Made by a program: the position numbers and the translations under genes. Source: Marinobacter pelagius (GTDB taxonomy: Bacteria; Pseudomonadota; Gammaproteobacteria; Pseudomonadales; Oleiphilaceae). Taken from it: a DNA stretch of 64,000 bases. How positions within the stretch are numbered: position 1 is the first letter of the stretch; every line of letters starts with the position of its first letter. Where the stretch lies: positions 62,001 through 126,000 of the forward strand of contig NZ_QNRO01000009.1 in NCBI RefSeq assembly GCF_003315345.1, given 5' to 3'. A model generated the notes under the pieces. It did no database searches and was not told where the DNA came from. It saw nothing but the letters and a program-made list of their open reading frames with translations. Shown one piece after another: positions 49,418 through 58,209 of this stretch.

Positions 49418-50446
49418 TCAGATGCGTAGCCCGGTGTTCATTGTCTGGTAGCTGTGGGTCGAGGCATCCCGGTTCAGGCAGTAATCGGGATTGGCCATGA
49501 GTTCACCGGGGTTGTCCGGATCCTCCACCTGCGGCGGCTGATCCAATGAGGTAAAGACCTCGATCCGTTGCTCGGCGTAAAGCATCCGGATTTTCAGGCA
49601 GTCGACCGTCTCGCCGGCAAACGGGAATTCCGGGCCACCCGTGGTGCCCTGATTGGTGCCAATGTTGGTGCCGTCGATATTGATGGTGTCCGTGTTCAGC
49701 CCCTCGTACTCACGAACAAACGCCATTTCCCGCTCGCCCTCAATCACAATACTGCCTTCGCTGTGCAGCCGGGCCTGGTCATTGTAGCCGGTGGTCAGGA
49801 AATCCCGGGGCAGAAACTCGGTACCCAGGGTCGCGCTCGGCCGGGTGCTGCCTTCGGGAAAGGTGCCGGAGGAAACCCAGGTAAATACCCGGGTTACCCG
49901 GTTCGAGGTGTCAGGAGTGTAGACCCATTTGACGATGGGATAACGCCATTCATAGTCCGCCACTGGCAAACCTTCCTCGAACGCGCCCTGATCGGTGAAG
50001 CGGACAGACACATCGTTGGTGGTGTTGCTGTACTCGCCGGCTTCGCCGGCGTCGATCCGGGCGCTGATGTACTGACGGGCCTCCACAAAGTTGGCGATCT
50101 CCCCTTCACCGATGACCCGGCGCATGAGATCCAGAGGGTTGCGCACCGAGTTAATCGCTGGAGGCGTCGCGTCGTTGTAGATGATGGCGAACAGCGCGGA
50201 CAGCTGCTGGCGGATGTCCCTGGCCATAGCGCTGGCCTGGCTGCTTTCTGACGTGGCTGGCTCAACGGCCAGGGAAAGGTCGTGGAACAGGGTGGTGGAC
50301 GTCTGTTCGGTCAGGGTGAAGCTGGAGAATACCGGGTCCACATTGGTGGCCGGATTCAACGCTGACGGGCCGGTGTCCTCAAGGCCACAACCGCCAAGGT
50401 TCACCAAAGCGAGGGAAATGACAGCGAAAATGCAGGAATGTCTCAT
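49418..50446 (-). CDS. Unknown lipoprotein, 342 residues
   Basis: A signal with the lipobox LGGC ends at residue 20, so the mature protein should be lipid-anchored. The rest is acidic, aromatic and beta-rich, with no cysteine except C305- and C340-region positions near the C-terminus. I see no known domain. It is divergent from the large hybrid histidine kinase across 74 bases, so the two may share regulation. Its place next to a sensor with a 7TMR-DISM module could reflect a shared envelope function, but this is only position. Confidence 0.7.
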   Translation of the reverse strand: MRHSCIFAVISLALVNLGGCGLEDTGPSALNPATNVDPVFSSFTLTEQTSTTLFHDLSLAVEPATSESSQASAMARDIRQQLSALFAIIYNDATPPAINSVRNPLDLMRRVIGEGEIANFVEARQYISARIDAGEAGEYSNTTNDVSVRFTDQGAFEEGLPVADYEWRYPIVKWVYTPDTSNRVTRVFTWVSSGTFPEGSTRPSATLGTEFLPRDFLTTGYNDQARLHSEGSIVIEGEREMAFVREYEGLNTDTINIDGTNIGTNQGTTGGPEFPFAGETVDCLKIRMLYAEQRIEVFTSLDQPPQVEDPDNPGELMANPDYCLNRDASTHSYQTMNTGLRI

Positions 50447-50520
50447 TTCAGAAGGCCCTGAGATGCGTTACGGATGATTAACCGCTAAAGTGGATACGCG
50501 CGGGGCCCGCTTCGGCCCGA

Positions 50521-53500
50521 ATGCTGACAATAAAACATAACACCGGCATCTGCCCTCGCGGAGATCACATTTTGCAGCAACGGCTCACAAACCTGGTTTC
50601 GGTCCCGGCCCTGTTGGCCTGGGTGTTGCTGGCGCTGGTTTTGCTGCCGTCGACGGTGACGGCTCAGGAACTGTGCCGCGACGGCAAGCTGGTGCTCGAC
50701 CGTAACACCAGCAGCATCCGGAACCTGGGCAGTTGTGTCTCGTACCTGGAAGATCCCGGCCAATCCCTGACGTTCCGGGAGGTGCGGGCGCTGGAGCCCG
50801 GGGCTTTCACCCGCCATGAGGGCGGCGTTCTCAACTTCGGCTATACCGAATCCGCCTACTGGATCCGCATGGAACTGGTGCCCCGATCCGGCGCGGCCCG
50901 GACGGACTGGATCCTGGAGCTGGCGTTGCCTCTGGTGGATCAGGTCAATCTTTTCCTGGTACGTGACGGCGAGCTGGTGGACCAGCGCCAGGCCGGGTAC
51001 CAGGACAACTGGCAGGAACGGGACCTGGCCGTTCCCAACCCGACCTTCCGCCTGAAGCTGGGGCCGGACACCGTCAACACGGTGTACATGCGGATTACCA
51101 ACACCAATACCTTCCGTCTTCCCATCAGTCTCTGGCATCCGGACAGTTACATTGAAAAGGTGTCCGTGGACGAAGCGGTCCGAGGCGTCCTGCTGGGGGC
51201 GGTGCTGGCGATCCTGGCCTACAACCTGTTCGTCGCGGTATCGGTTCGTGAGCGCAGTAACGTCTATTACGTCCTGTACCTGGTCTCGGCCACCATCTTC
51301 ATCTTCACCGAGCAGGTACATGGCGTGCAGCTGCTGGACAGCCGCCCGGTCCTGTTCAACAAGGAATACCTGCACTTCCAGATCGTACTGACCTGGTTCT
51401 GGGGCCTGCTGATGGCCCGTTCGCTGCTGGAGACCCGGGAACGTTCCCGGGATCTGGACCAGATTGTCCGCCTGTGCCTGTATTCAGTCGGGGCCACCTT
51501 CGTGCTCTGTTTCTTCCTGCCCTACCATGTGGCCATGGAATGGATCGTGCTGGGCTCCATTCTGCTCAGTATCATCCTGATCGTGGTCAGTTACCTGTCC
51601 TGGCGCTACTACAACCCGGCGGCGCGGTCCTATTTCTTTGCCTGGACCCTGGCCCTGGTCGGGTTCGGGATCTATGCCCTGACCGTCATGGGTTACCTGC
51701 CGCTGAACACCTTCACCAGCTATTCGCCCCAGTTTGGCCTTACCGCCCAGATCATCCTGTTCTCGTTTGCCCTGGCTGACCGCATCAAGCAGGTGCAGGG
51801 GGAGGCCCTGGGCTGGAGTGAGCGGGCTCTGGCCAACCTCCGCCGTTACCAGTCGCTGTTCGATAATGCCGTGGAGGGGGTGTTCCAGATGTCTCCGGAT
51901 CGCCGCTTCGTGACCGCCAACCCGGCTATGGCCCGGATGCTCGGTTACAACAGTAACCGGGAGTTGCTGCGGCGTAATCCCGATGTGCTGGAAACCTGTA
52001 TCGCCGACGACCGCCTCCGGCGTCTGGTGGTGGAACAGCTGGAGGCCCGGGGCACCGTGAAGGGCATCGAGGCGCGGTACCTGACCCGGGATGGCGAGGA
52101 ACGCTGGGCCACCATATCCCTGCATACCGCCTACGATAACGACGGTGAGCCCACTCATCTGGAGGGCACCTGCATCGATGTGACCGAGAGCCGACAGCGC
52201 CAGAGGATCGAGCGGGAGCGGGAACAGGAGCGGCTGGAGAAAGAACTGGCGCGCAACTCGGCCGAGGCCAAGAGCCAGTTCCTGGCCAACATGAGTCACG
52301 AGATCCGCACGCCGCTGGCGGCCATCATTGGTTATGGCGAGACTTTGCTGGACCCGGACCTGACCGAGACCGAAAAGAAGAGCAGCGCCGAGACGGTGGT
52401 GCGTAGCGGCCGTCACCTGCTCGATCTGGTCAACGACATTCTCGACCACTCCAAGATCGATGCCAACAAGCTTGATGTGGATGTGATTCCGGTCAATCTG
52501 CCGGAGCTGCTGGACGAGATCCGGGCATTCTTCACTCCCCGTGCCCGGGAGAAGGGCCTGGATTTCTCCATCATTTGCGAGTATCCGCTGCCCGAGCAGA
52601 TCCGCACCGACCCCACCCGGTTCCGGCAGATCATAATCAATCTGTGTGGAAATGCGCTCAAATTTACAGAAAAAGGTTCGATCTCCCTGAGCATAAGGTG
52701 TGATCGGGAGACCGAAATGCTGATGGCCCGGGTGGTCGATACCGGGATCGGCATGAAGCCGGAACAGCTGCGCCGGCTGTTCGACCCGTTCGCCCAGGGC
52801 AGCGCCGCCATTTCACGGCAGTATGGCGGTACCGGCCTTGGGTTGAGCATCTCCCGGCGGCTGGCGGAGCTGCTCGGTGGCGATATCACTGTGGCCAGCA
52901 CCTACGGTGAGGGCAGCGAGTTCGAGCTGGCGATCCGTACCGGCCCGCTGGATCAGGTGCATTTTCTCCGGGATGGTTCTGAACTCAGCCAGCGCAGGCG
53001 AGCCATTCCGATGGTCGCTGCGCCCCGGCTCACCGGGCGCATTCTCTGTGCCGAGGATAACGAGGTCAACCGGCGTCTGGTGTCCCTGTTGGTGTCGCGC
53101 ACTGGCGCGGATCTGGTACATGTAGTCAACGGTGCCGAAGCCCTGGAACAGGCCATTCGGGAGCCGTTCGACCTGATTCTGATGGATATCCAGATGCCGG
53201 TGATGAATGGCCGGGATGCCACTGCTGCACTCCGGGAGGCGGGGATGAATACGCCGGTGATTGCCCTGACCGCCAACGTGATGGCCGAGGACATTGCCGA
53301 TTACCGCCGGGCCGGCTGTAACGAACACCTGGCCAAGCCCATCGACAAGCAGTGTTTCTACGAGGTGCTGGCCCGTTACCTGGTGGTGAGACAGGATGTG
53401 GTGCCAAACCGGCGTAGTAATTACCAGGGCCGGGTGCTGGTCGCGGAGGACAACGAAGAAAACCGGCAGCTGGTGGAGCGCATGCTGCGCCGGCTGGGGC

Positions 53501-54138
53501 TGGAGGTTATTACCGTCAGTGGCGGGGACCGGGCGGTGCGCACGGCACTGTCGGAAACGGTGCACCTGGTGTTGATGGACCGGCACATGCCCGGGCTGGA
53601 TGGCGTGGCCGCGACACGGCTGCTTCGTCAGGCTGGATTTCGGCACCCGATCATTGCCTTCACCGCCGGTGATCAGCAGGAAACCGATGCCCTGCTTGAA
53701 GCCGGCTGTGACGGGGTGTTGAATAAACCGATAGACCAGTCCCGCCTGGAAACCATCCTGGGCCGGTATCTGGCCAGTCGCGGGCGGGAGGCTCAGAAGC
53801 ATGATGAAGACCGGGAAATTGCCGCACTCGTGGCCCGCTTTCTGGAGGGCCTGGCCCAGCGCAAACGGGTGATGGACGACGCGCTTGCGAACCGGCAGTC
53901 CGACACCCTGCGAACCGAGGCGCACCAGATCAAGGGTACCGCCGGGGCCATGGGATACCCGGCGATGACCCGGCAGGCCGGGATTCTCGAAGCCATATTG
54001 AAGGAGCCTGGCGAGCCGGACTGGAGCCGGATTGGCAGTGAACTGGCCGTACTCGATGACATGATAGAACGTGCCCGCGCGGCTGCCGCGACACAAACCT
54101 GCGTATCCGATAACAGCAACAACAGGAAAATGCCATGA
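50521..54138 (+). CDS. Hybrid sensor histidine kinase with two receivers and Hpt
   Basis: The 1205-residue phosphorelay kinase has a periplasmic 7TMR-DISMED2-like domain (about 40-190), seven membrane helices (215-430), PAS (440-560), HisKA with H593 in NMSHEIRTPL, HATPase with NALKFTEKG and GGTGLGLSIS, two receiver domains with D889 and D1020, and a C-terminal Hpt with H1135 in AHQIKGTAG. A TTG at 50572 with GGAG eight bases before it gives a good signal peptide and may be the true start; the ATG at 50521 has no ribosome site. It overlaps the next gene by four bases. The ligand is unknown. Confidence 0.92.
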   Translation: MLTIKHNTGICPRGDHILQQRLTNLVSVPALLAWVLLALVLLPSTVTAQELCRDGKLVLDRNTSSIRNLGSCVSYLEDPGQSLTFREVRALEPGAFTRHEGGVLNFGYTESAYWIRMELVPRSGAARTDWILELALPLVDQVNLFLVRDGELVDQRQAGYQDNWQERDLAVPNPTFRLKLGPDTVNTVYMRITNTNTFRLPISLWHPDSYIEKVSVDEAVRGVLLGAVLAILAYNLFVAVSVRERSNVYYVLYLVSATIFIFTEQVHGVQLLDSRPVLFNKEYLHFQIVLTWFWGLLMARSLLETRERSRDLDQIVRLCLYSVGATFVLCFFLPYHVAMEWIVLGSILLSIILIVVSYLSWRYYNPAARSYFFAWTLALVGFGIYALTVMGYLPLNTFTSYSPQFGLTAQIILFSFALADRIKQVQGEALGWSERALANLRRYQSLFDNAVEGVFQMSPDRRFVTANPAMARMLGYNSNRELLRRNPDVLETCIADDRLRRLVVEQLEARGTVKGIEARYLTRDGEERWATISLHTAYDNDGEPTHLEGTCIDVTESRQRQRIEREREQERLEKELARNSAEAKSQFLANMSHEIRTPLAAIIGYGETLLDPDLTETEKKSSAETVVRSGRHLLDLVNDILDHSKIDANKLDVDVIPVNLPELLDEIRAFFTPRAREKGLDFSIICEYPLPEQIRTDPTRFRQIIINLCGNALKFTEKGSISLSIRCDRETEMLMARVVDTGIGMKPEQLRRLFDPFAQGSAAISRQYGGTGLGLSISRRLAELLGGDITVASTYGEGSEFELAIRTGPLDQVHFLRDGSELSQRRRAIPMVAAPRLTGRILCAEDNEVNRRLVSLLVSRTGADLVHVVNGAEALEQAIREPFDLILMDIQMPVMNGRDATAALREAGMNTPVIALTANVMAEDIADYRRAGCNEHLAKPIDKQCFYEVLARYLVVRQDVVPNRRSNYQGRVLVAEDNEENRQLVERMLRRLGLEVITVSGGDRAVRTALSETVHLVLMDRHMPGLDGVAATRLLRQAGFRHPIIAFTAGDQQETDALLEAGCDGVLNKPIDQSRLETILGRYLASRGREAQKHDEDREIAALVARFLEGLAQRKRVMDDALANRQSDTLRTEAHQIKGTAGAMGYPAMTRQAGILEAILKEPGEPDWSRIGSELAVLDDMIERARAAAATQTCVSDNSNNRKMP

Positions 54139-54692
54139 CAGACAGGTCGCCCCAACGCAGTGAACAGTATTCGCTGAGCATGATGTACGGAACCTACGCC
54201 GATATCCTGTTCGTGCTTTTTCCCTTCCTGGTGATCGGTATGCAACGGCTCTGGGACGGGCGTCTGTACGACACCCTGATGCAGGCGGACCTGAGCATTG
54301 CCGCCGCCATCCTGGCGGGCCTGGCGATCGGCAAGTTTGTCCTGGGCCTGGTGACCAACCGGGAGCTGGGACGGTACAAGGAGCGGATTGTCTTCTTTAT
54401 TGCCCTGACCCTGTTCGTGGTGCTCGGTCCTTCGATTATCCTGATGCTGAGCATCGTCGGTAACGAGGAGGTGCCCGGTTTTGTTGCTTTCGTCCAGCCG
54501 GTCTTGCTGATCATCGCCATATCGCTGTACAGCACCGCGGTGAGTATCAGTAACCTCCTGACCCGGTTCGGCACCGAAGCATTGGCTTCGGGGCCGGACG
54601 ATGGCAGGCCGGCGGACAGCCCGGAGCAGGACAGCAGGCCCCGGCCGGCTCCCCTGGACCTGCCCCGGCGGACCGGCAGTGACCGGCTGTAG
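54135..54692 (+). CDS. Unknown four-helix membrane protein
   Basis: The 185-residue product has four hydrophobic segments (about residues 19-38, 53-75, 86-108 and 117-141), then a hydrophilic C-terminal tail rich in proline and arginine. No family is recognised. It begins inside the last codon of the kinase gene (ATGA overlap), so it is translated with it and may be a membrane partner of that sensor. Confidence 0.7.
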   Translation: MTDRSPQRSEQYSLSMMYGTYADILFVLFPFLVIGMQRLWDGRLYDTLMQADLSIAAAILAGLAIGKFVLGLVTNRELGRYKERIVFFIALTLFVVLGPSIILMLSIVGNEEVPGFVAFVQPVLLIIAISLYSTAVSISNLLTRFGTEALASGPDDGRPADSPEQDSRPRPAPLDLPRRTGSDRL

Positions 54693-54742
54693 TCGGCAGT
54701 TTTTTATACAAGGTACAGCCAAGGAATCAGTGGAGAAAACCG

Positions 54743-55156
54743 ATGACGGATCTGAAAGTTCTGGTGGTGGAAGACGAGCCCCTGATGCGGGAACGCCTGG
54801 TGGAAATGCTATACCGGGCCGGTGCCACGGAAGTGACCGGGGCGGTGGATGCGAACTCAGCGAGGCAGGCGTTCGACGCCAGTGAGTACCACATCATCCT
54901 GCTGGATCTGGGATTGCCGGATGGCGATGGTCATGAGCTGATGCAGCAGTTCAAGCGGCGACGGGAAGAGCAGCACATCGTGCTGGTGACGGCGGACGAT
55001 TCCATCGACAGTATCCAGCGGGCGATCAGCGCCGGTGCCAACGGCTACGTGGTAAAGCCCTATTCCCAGGACAAGATTCACGATGTGATCAATAACTACG
55101 CGATGGTTCACGGTGGTGAGATGGCAATGCTGGAGGGACTGAACCGGCAACATTGA
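54743..55156 (+). CDS. Single-domain response regulator (CheY-like)
   Basis: The 137-residue protein is a receiver domain only. VVEDEPLM holds the acidic pair, D55 in LLDLGLPDG is the phosphoacceptor and K105 in VVKPYS is the signalling lysine. It has no output domain. GGAG precedes the ATG. It follows the kinase and the small membrane protein on the same strand 50 bases later, so it is the likely last acceptor of the Hpt phosphoryl group. Confidence 0.9.
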   Translation: MTDLKVLVVEDEPLMRERLVEMLYRAGATEVTGAVDANSARQAFDASEYHIILLDLGLPDGDGHELMQQFKRRREEQHIVLVTADDSIDSIQRAISAGANGYVVKPYSQDKIHDVINNYAMVHGGEMAMLEGLNRQH

Positions 55157-55192
55157 CCGGTTCAGTCTTTCCGTTGGAAGCTGGCTGCCTGC

Positions 55193-55465
55193 TCAGGCCA
55201 CCTGGCGGGCAATCCAGGAATTATAGCGGGTGGCCAGTGCCCGCACATACCGGGCCTCGGCGCCACTGAGATTGGCCAGCACACCGTTGAAGATCCAGCC
55301 TCGCTCATACAGCCCAAGCACCCGCTGCTCGTCATCCAGATTGACGCGCTGGTTCAGCTTCTTGCAGATCGCATCCAGCAGCGGCAGTTTTTCCGGGCGC
55401 TTGATCGGGCCCTGGCGGTTGCCCATCGGCTGATTCGCCGCACGTGTTGTCGGACGTCTTTTCAT
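55193..55465 (-). CDS. Unknown basic protein, 90 residues
   Basis: The product starts MKRRPTTRAANQPM and is very basic in its first 40 residues, then helical (DEQRVLGLYERGWIFNGVLANL). It has no signal peptide. The positive N-terminus suggests nucleic-acid binding but no fold is recognised. AGGAGA lies before the ATG at 55465; the longer frame to 55495 crosses the leader. The gene sits after a leader containing a Rho-independent terminator, so expression may be controlled by attenuation. Confidence 0.65.
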   Translation of the reverse strand: MKRRPTTRAANQPMGNRQGPIKRPEKLPLLDAICKKLNQRVNLDDEQRVLGLYERGWIFNGVLANLSGAEARYVRALATRYNSWIARQVA

Positions 55466-55490
55466 GATGTTCTCCTTGTCGTTTTGCGGC

Positions 55491-55531
55491 TGCAAAAACT
55501 AAAACCCCGGAGCCAAGGGCAACCGGGGTTT
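55491..55531 (-). terminator. Leader terminator upstream of the 90-residue protein gene
   Basis: On the minus strand AAACCCCGG (55531-55523) pairs with CCGGGGTTT (55510-55502), followed by TAGTTTTTG. This is a nine-pair stem with a T-rich tail, only 26 bases before the ATG at 55465. It could stop a leader transcript that starts further upstream (55532-55690), so it is a candidate attenuator. Confidence 0.7.
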
Positions 55532-55684
55532 GGCGGAGAAGCTGACCCGGTCGCTGCGAAGGCTCCCGGGACTGACCGAAAGCCGTTAGATGTCTTTCAC
55601 CATGGCGTGCGCAGACTGCCCTTTCTGGCAATCAGCGGCTGGGTAAACAATGAACTGTAAAATCATCCTGGTCATACCGGCTCT

Positions 55685-55714
55685 TTGGTTTCGGTTCATT
55701 ACTCAGTGTATAGG
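55685..55714 (+). promoter_or_regulatory. Possible promoter of the candidate small RNA
   Basis: TTGGTT (55685-55690) and TATAGG (55709-55714) are separated by 18 bases, a weak to moderate sigma-70 promoter. Transcription would start near 55721, just ahead of the first hairpin of the small RNA. Confidence 0.35.
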
Positions 55715-55720
55715 CTATCG

Positions 55721-55893
55721 GACGGTTTGCAAGAGCCCTCCGGCTTCGGCAAACCCGTACAGACGGCGGCAGCCGGCAAGCCCATAATTCGCGGCGTCAC
55801 GTGTTTTTACGTTGTGCAATCCGCGATACCTGCCGAGTCGGGTATCAATGGATCTCTCCTTTCTACGCAGCCACCTTGGCTGCGTTTTTTTTT
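55721..55893 (+). ncRNA. Candidate structured small RNA
   Basis: The stretch has no convincing protein frame and folds into several hairpins: 55725-55754 (GTTTGC with GCAAAC, plus an inner stem), a region near 55791-55824 with GCGG and CCGC, 55825-55846 (GATACC with GGTATC), and an intrinsic terminator at 55865-55893. No gene on this strand precedes the terminator within reach; the nearest is the receiver gene, which ends at 55156. I know no RNA family that it matches. It is not a tRNA, 6S RNA or signal-recognition RNA by the motifs I checked. Confidence 0.5.
55865..55893 (+). terminator. Strong Rho-independent terminator
   Basis: ACGCAGCC (55865-55872) pairs with GGCTGCGT (55878-55885) around a five-base loop and a run of eight further T residues follows. 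It terminates transcription on the plus strand and lacks a T-run on the other strand. Confidence 0.9.
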
Positions 55894-56013
55894 GGCATCT
55901 CGGAAAGTTCGTAGCCACTACTTCGTACAGATGGATCGGTCGGATTTGGCGATAATTTGCACACTAACCAGTCAATTGATTTATCTTGAATACAGAGGTT
56001 GAAACCGAAGCAA

Positions 56014-56250
56014 ATGCCCGACGAACCCGGATCTGCCAGAAACAAGTTCCGTTCTGATTTTATCGTTGAAATTGCACTGATCGCCGCCCTGGCGGTTTAC
56101 ATGGTGCTGGCCCAGGACAAGACTGTAGGGGATGATCTGAGCTTTACCGTTGCCGGAGCGGCACTGATGGCCGTGGCAACCTACTGGACCCTGCATACCC
56201 TCAAGGACGGCCTGCAGTTCATTGCAGTGCGGCTTCGTCCTGGAAAATAA
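56014..56250 (+). CDS. Unknown small membrane protein, 78 residues
   Basis: The product has two hydrophobic stretches (about residues 13-31 and 37-58) and a basic end, so it is probably an inner-membrane protein with both ends inside. No family is recognised. The ATG at 56014 is used; a TTG at 55999 is the alternative. Its last 32 bases overlap the end of the convergent exonuclease in another frame. Confidence 0.6.
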   Translation: MPDEPGSARNKFRSDFIVEIALIAALAVYMVLAQDKTVGDDLSFTVAGAALMAVATYWTLHTLKDGLQFIAVRLRPGK

Positions 56251-56731
56251 TCCTCCGCCAGGTCTTGTGCAGGATGAGGGCGTCGTTGGCAGCCCGGTGC
56301 ACGGGTAACCCCAGGTCTGAGATTACCTGCTGACGCACGCCCGGCCACTGCCGGACCTGCTGGCTGTTCAGCAGCATGGAGATTGACTCCAGCTGGAATT
56401 CGGGCTGCACACTCGCGGCCCGAAACAGCCGGTGCAGCCAGAAACTGTCGAAGGTCCAGGCGTCACAGAACACCTGCTCCGGCAATAGACGGTTCAGCTG
56501 GTGGGCCACTTCTTCCGCTGCCTTGCCTTCCTCGTTCAGGGTGTCCCGGGAGATGCCGTGAATCTGTTCGGCACTTGGCGACCAGTCCTGCCAGAGCACA
56601 TGGGGCCGGATCAGCCAGCTGTGCAGCTCTCCGCCCGGCATGCAGATACCCACCTCGATCGGGTAGCTCGCAATCAGATCCAGGCTTGAAGCCTCGAAAT
56701 CGATGAATGCCGGAGTGAATTCGCTGGTCAT
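56219..56731 (-). CDS. DEDD-type 3'-5' exonuclease-like protein
   Basis: The 170-residue protein has Exo I IDFEASS (D and E), Exo II with a conserved aspartate in AWTFDSFWL, and a C-terminal HRAANDAL (H and D), matching the RNase T/DnaQ exonuclease fold. It lacks other domains, so it may trim nucleic acid ends or act as a separate proofreading-like enzyme. The ATG at 56731 is chosen over a longer frame to 56800, which adds a charged non-conserved stretch. No strong ribosome site is visible. Confidence 0.8.
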   Translation of the reverse strand: MTSEFTPAFIDFEASSLDLIASYPIEVGICMPGGELHSWLIRPHVLWQDWSPSAEQIHGISRDTLNEEGKAAEEVAHQLNRLLPEQVFCDAWTFDSFWLHRLFRAASVQPEFQLESISMLLNSQQVRQWPGVRQQVISDLGLPVHRAANDALILHKTWRRIIFQDEAALQ

Positions 56732-56887
56732 GGTGTCAGGGTCATTGCTGCGTTGTTTTTCGTTGAGTTTACCCGGCCCGTACCCGAGACGCGAACCCAA
56801 CCTGTGCGTCCACTGTTACAATATGTCCACTCAATGTAAAACCCCGATGACACATCGTTGTTGTCCCGGAACCCTGTGGGAGCCTGA

Positions 56888-57553
56888 ATGACTGAAACCG
56901 TGGTTGTAATCTATTCCGGAGGCATGGACTCCTTCACCCTGTTGCACCTGGCCCGGGCCCGTGGCTATCAGGTTCACGCCCTGTCCTTCAATTACGGCCA
57001 GCGCCATGTCCGTGAGCTGGATTGCGCCCGGCAGGTATGCGCGGACCTTGGCATTCCCCACAAGGAAATCGACATCCGCGCCATGTCCGAAGTCATGAGT
57101 GGTTCTTCCCTGACCTCCGACATCGAGGTGCCCGAAGGTCATTACGAGGAGGACAGCATGAAGGCGACGGTGGTGCCCAACCGCAACATGATCCTGCTGT
57201 CCCTGGCTACCGGTTACGCCGTCACTGCAGGTGCTTCGGCCGTATGGTTCGGTGCTCACGGCGGGGATCACGCCATCTATCCGGACTGTCGCCCCGAGTT
57301 TGTCGAGAAGATGGATGCGGTGTGCCGGGTAGCCAATTACGAGCCGGTGGGGATCGAGGCGCCTTTGATTCGTATGGACAAGAGGGAAATCCTGGCCGAG
57401 GGACTGAAGCTGGGCCTTGACTACAGTCAGACCTGGACCTGTTACAACGGCCGGGACAAGGCCTGTGGCCGCTGCGGTTCGTGCGTGGAACGGCTCGAGG
57501 CTTTTGCCGCCAATGGCGTGACCGATCCGCTGGAATACGAGGAGCAGGCCTGA
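56888..57553 (+). CDS. queC: 7-cyano-7-deazaguanine synthase
   Basis: QueC converts carboxy-deazaguanine to preQ0 for queuosine tRNA modification. The 221-residue protein has the PP-loop SGGMDS, an ATP-binding site, and the zinc cluster CGRCGSC in [24 protein letters not shown] lies six bases before the ATG. The stop shares its last base with the queE start, so the pair is coupled. No preQ1 riboswitch motif was seen in the 80 bases upstream. Confidence 0.96.
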   Translation: MTETVVVIYSGGMDSFTLLHLARARGYQVHALSFNYGQRHVRELDCARQVCADLGIPHKEIDIRAMSEVMSGSSLTSDIEVPEGHYEEDSMKATVVPNRNMILLSLATGYAVTAGASAVWFGAHGGDHAIYPDCRPEFVEKMDAVCRVANYEPVGIEAPLIRMDKREILAEGLKLGLDYSQTWTCYNGRDKACGRCGSCVERLEAFAANGVTDPLEYEEQA

Positions 57554-58209
57554 TGTACCGGGTCAAAGAGGCGTTCTACACGCTCCAGGGGGAAGGTGCC
57601 CAGGCGGGTCGGGCGGCGGTGTTCTGCCGGTTCAGCAAGTGCAACCTGTGGACTGGCCGGGAGAAGGATCGAGCCAGCGCAGTGTGCGATTTCTGCGATA
57701 CCGATTTTGTTGGCACCGATGGCCAGAATGGCGGCCGGTTCGAAACCGCGGACGACCTGGCCCGGCATATCCGAAGTCTCTGGCCCGAAGCGCCGGGATG
57801 CCCTTACGTGGTGTGCACCGGCGGCGAACCCCTGTTACAGCTTGACGAAGCACTGATCGACGCCCTCCACCGCGCCGGTTTCGAGGTCGGCGTGGAAACC
57901 AATGGCACGCTGCCGGCGCCGGCCGGTATCGACTGGTTGTGTGTCAGCCCCAAGGCGGATGCGCCGGTGGTCATCGAGGCCTGTGATGAACTCAAGTTGG
58001 TGTATCCGCAGCCGCTGGCCATGCCGGAACGGTTCGAGCATATCCGGGCCCGACACTACTTCCTGTCGCCCATGGCCTCTCCGAGCCTGCCGGCGACCGG
58101 TGACGACCCGGTCAAGCAAAGCAACACCCGCAAGGCCACTGATTACTGCCTGGCCCACCCCCGCTGGCGCCTGACCCTGCAGATGCACAAGATCATCGGA
58201 ATCGACTGA
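57553..58209 (+). CDS. queE: 7-carboxy-7-deazaguanine synthase
   Basis: QueE is a radical SAM enzyme that makes 7-carboxy-7-deazaguanine, the step before QueC. The 218-residue product begins [15 protein letters not shown] and has the extended cluster motif C-x14-C-x2-C in CNLWTG through CDFC, seen in short-loop QueE types. TGGEP follows. The ATG at 57553 overlaps the queC stop, so a longer frame from 57481 is rejected. It ends head-to-tail against the AraC gene. Confidence 0.95.
   Translation: MYRVKEAFYTLQGEGAQAGRAAVFCRFSKCNLWTGREKDRASAVCDFCDTDFVGTDGQNGGRFETADDLARHIRSLWPEAPGCPYVVCTGGEPLLQLDEALIDALHRAGFEVGVETNGTLPAPAGIDWLCVSPKADAPVVIEACDELKLVYPQPLAMPERFEHIRARHYFLSPMASPSLPATGDDPVKQSNTRKATDYCLAHPRWRLTLQMHKIIGID

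Noticed and set aside
56800..56887. preQ1 riboswitch before queC
   Set aside because: The short gap lacks the expected stem and A-rich tail pattern of preQ1 aptamers.
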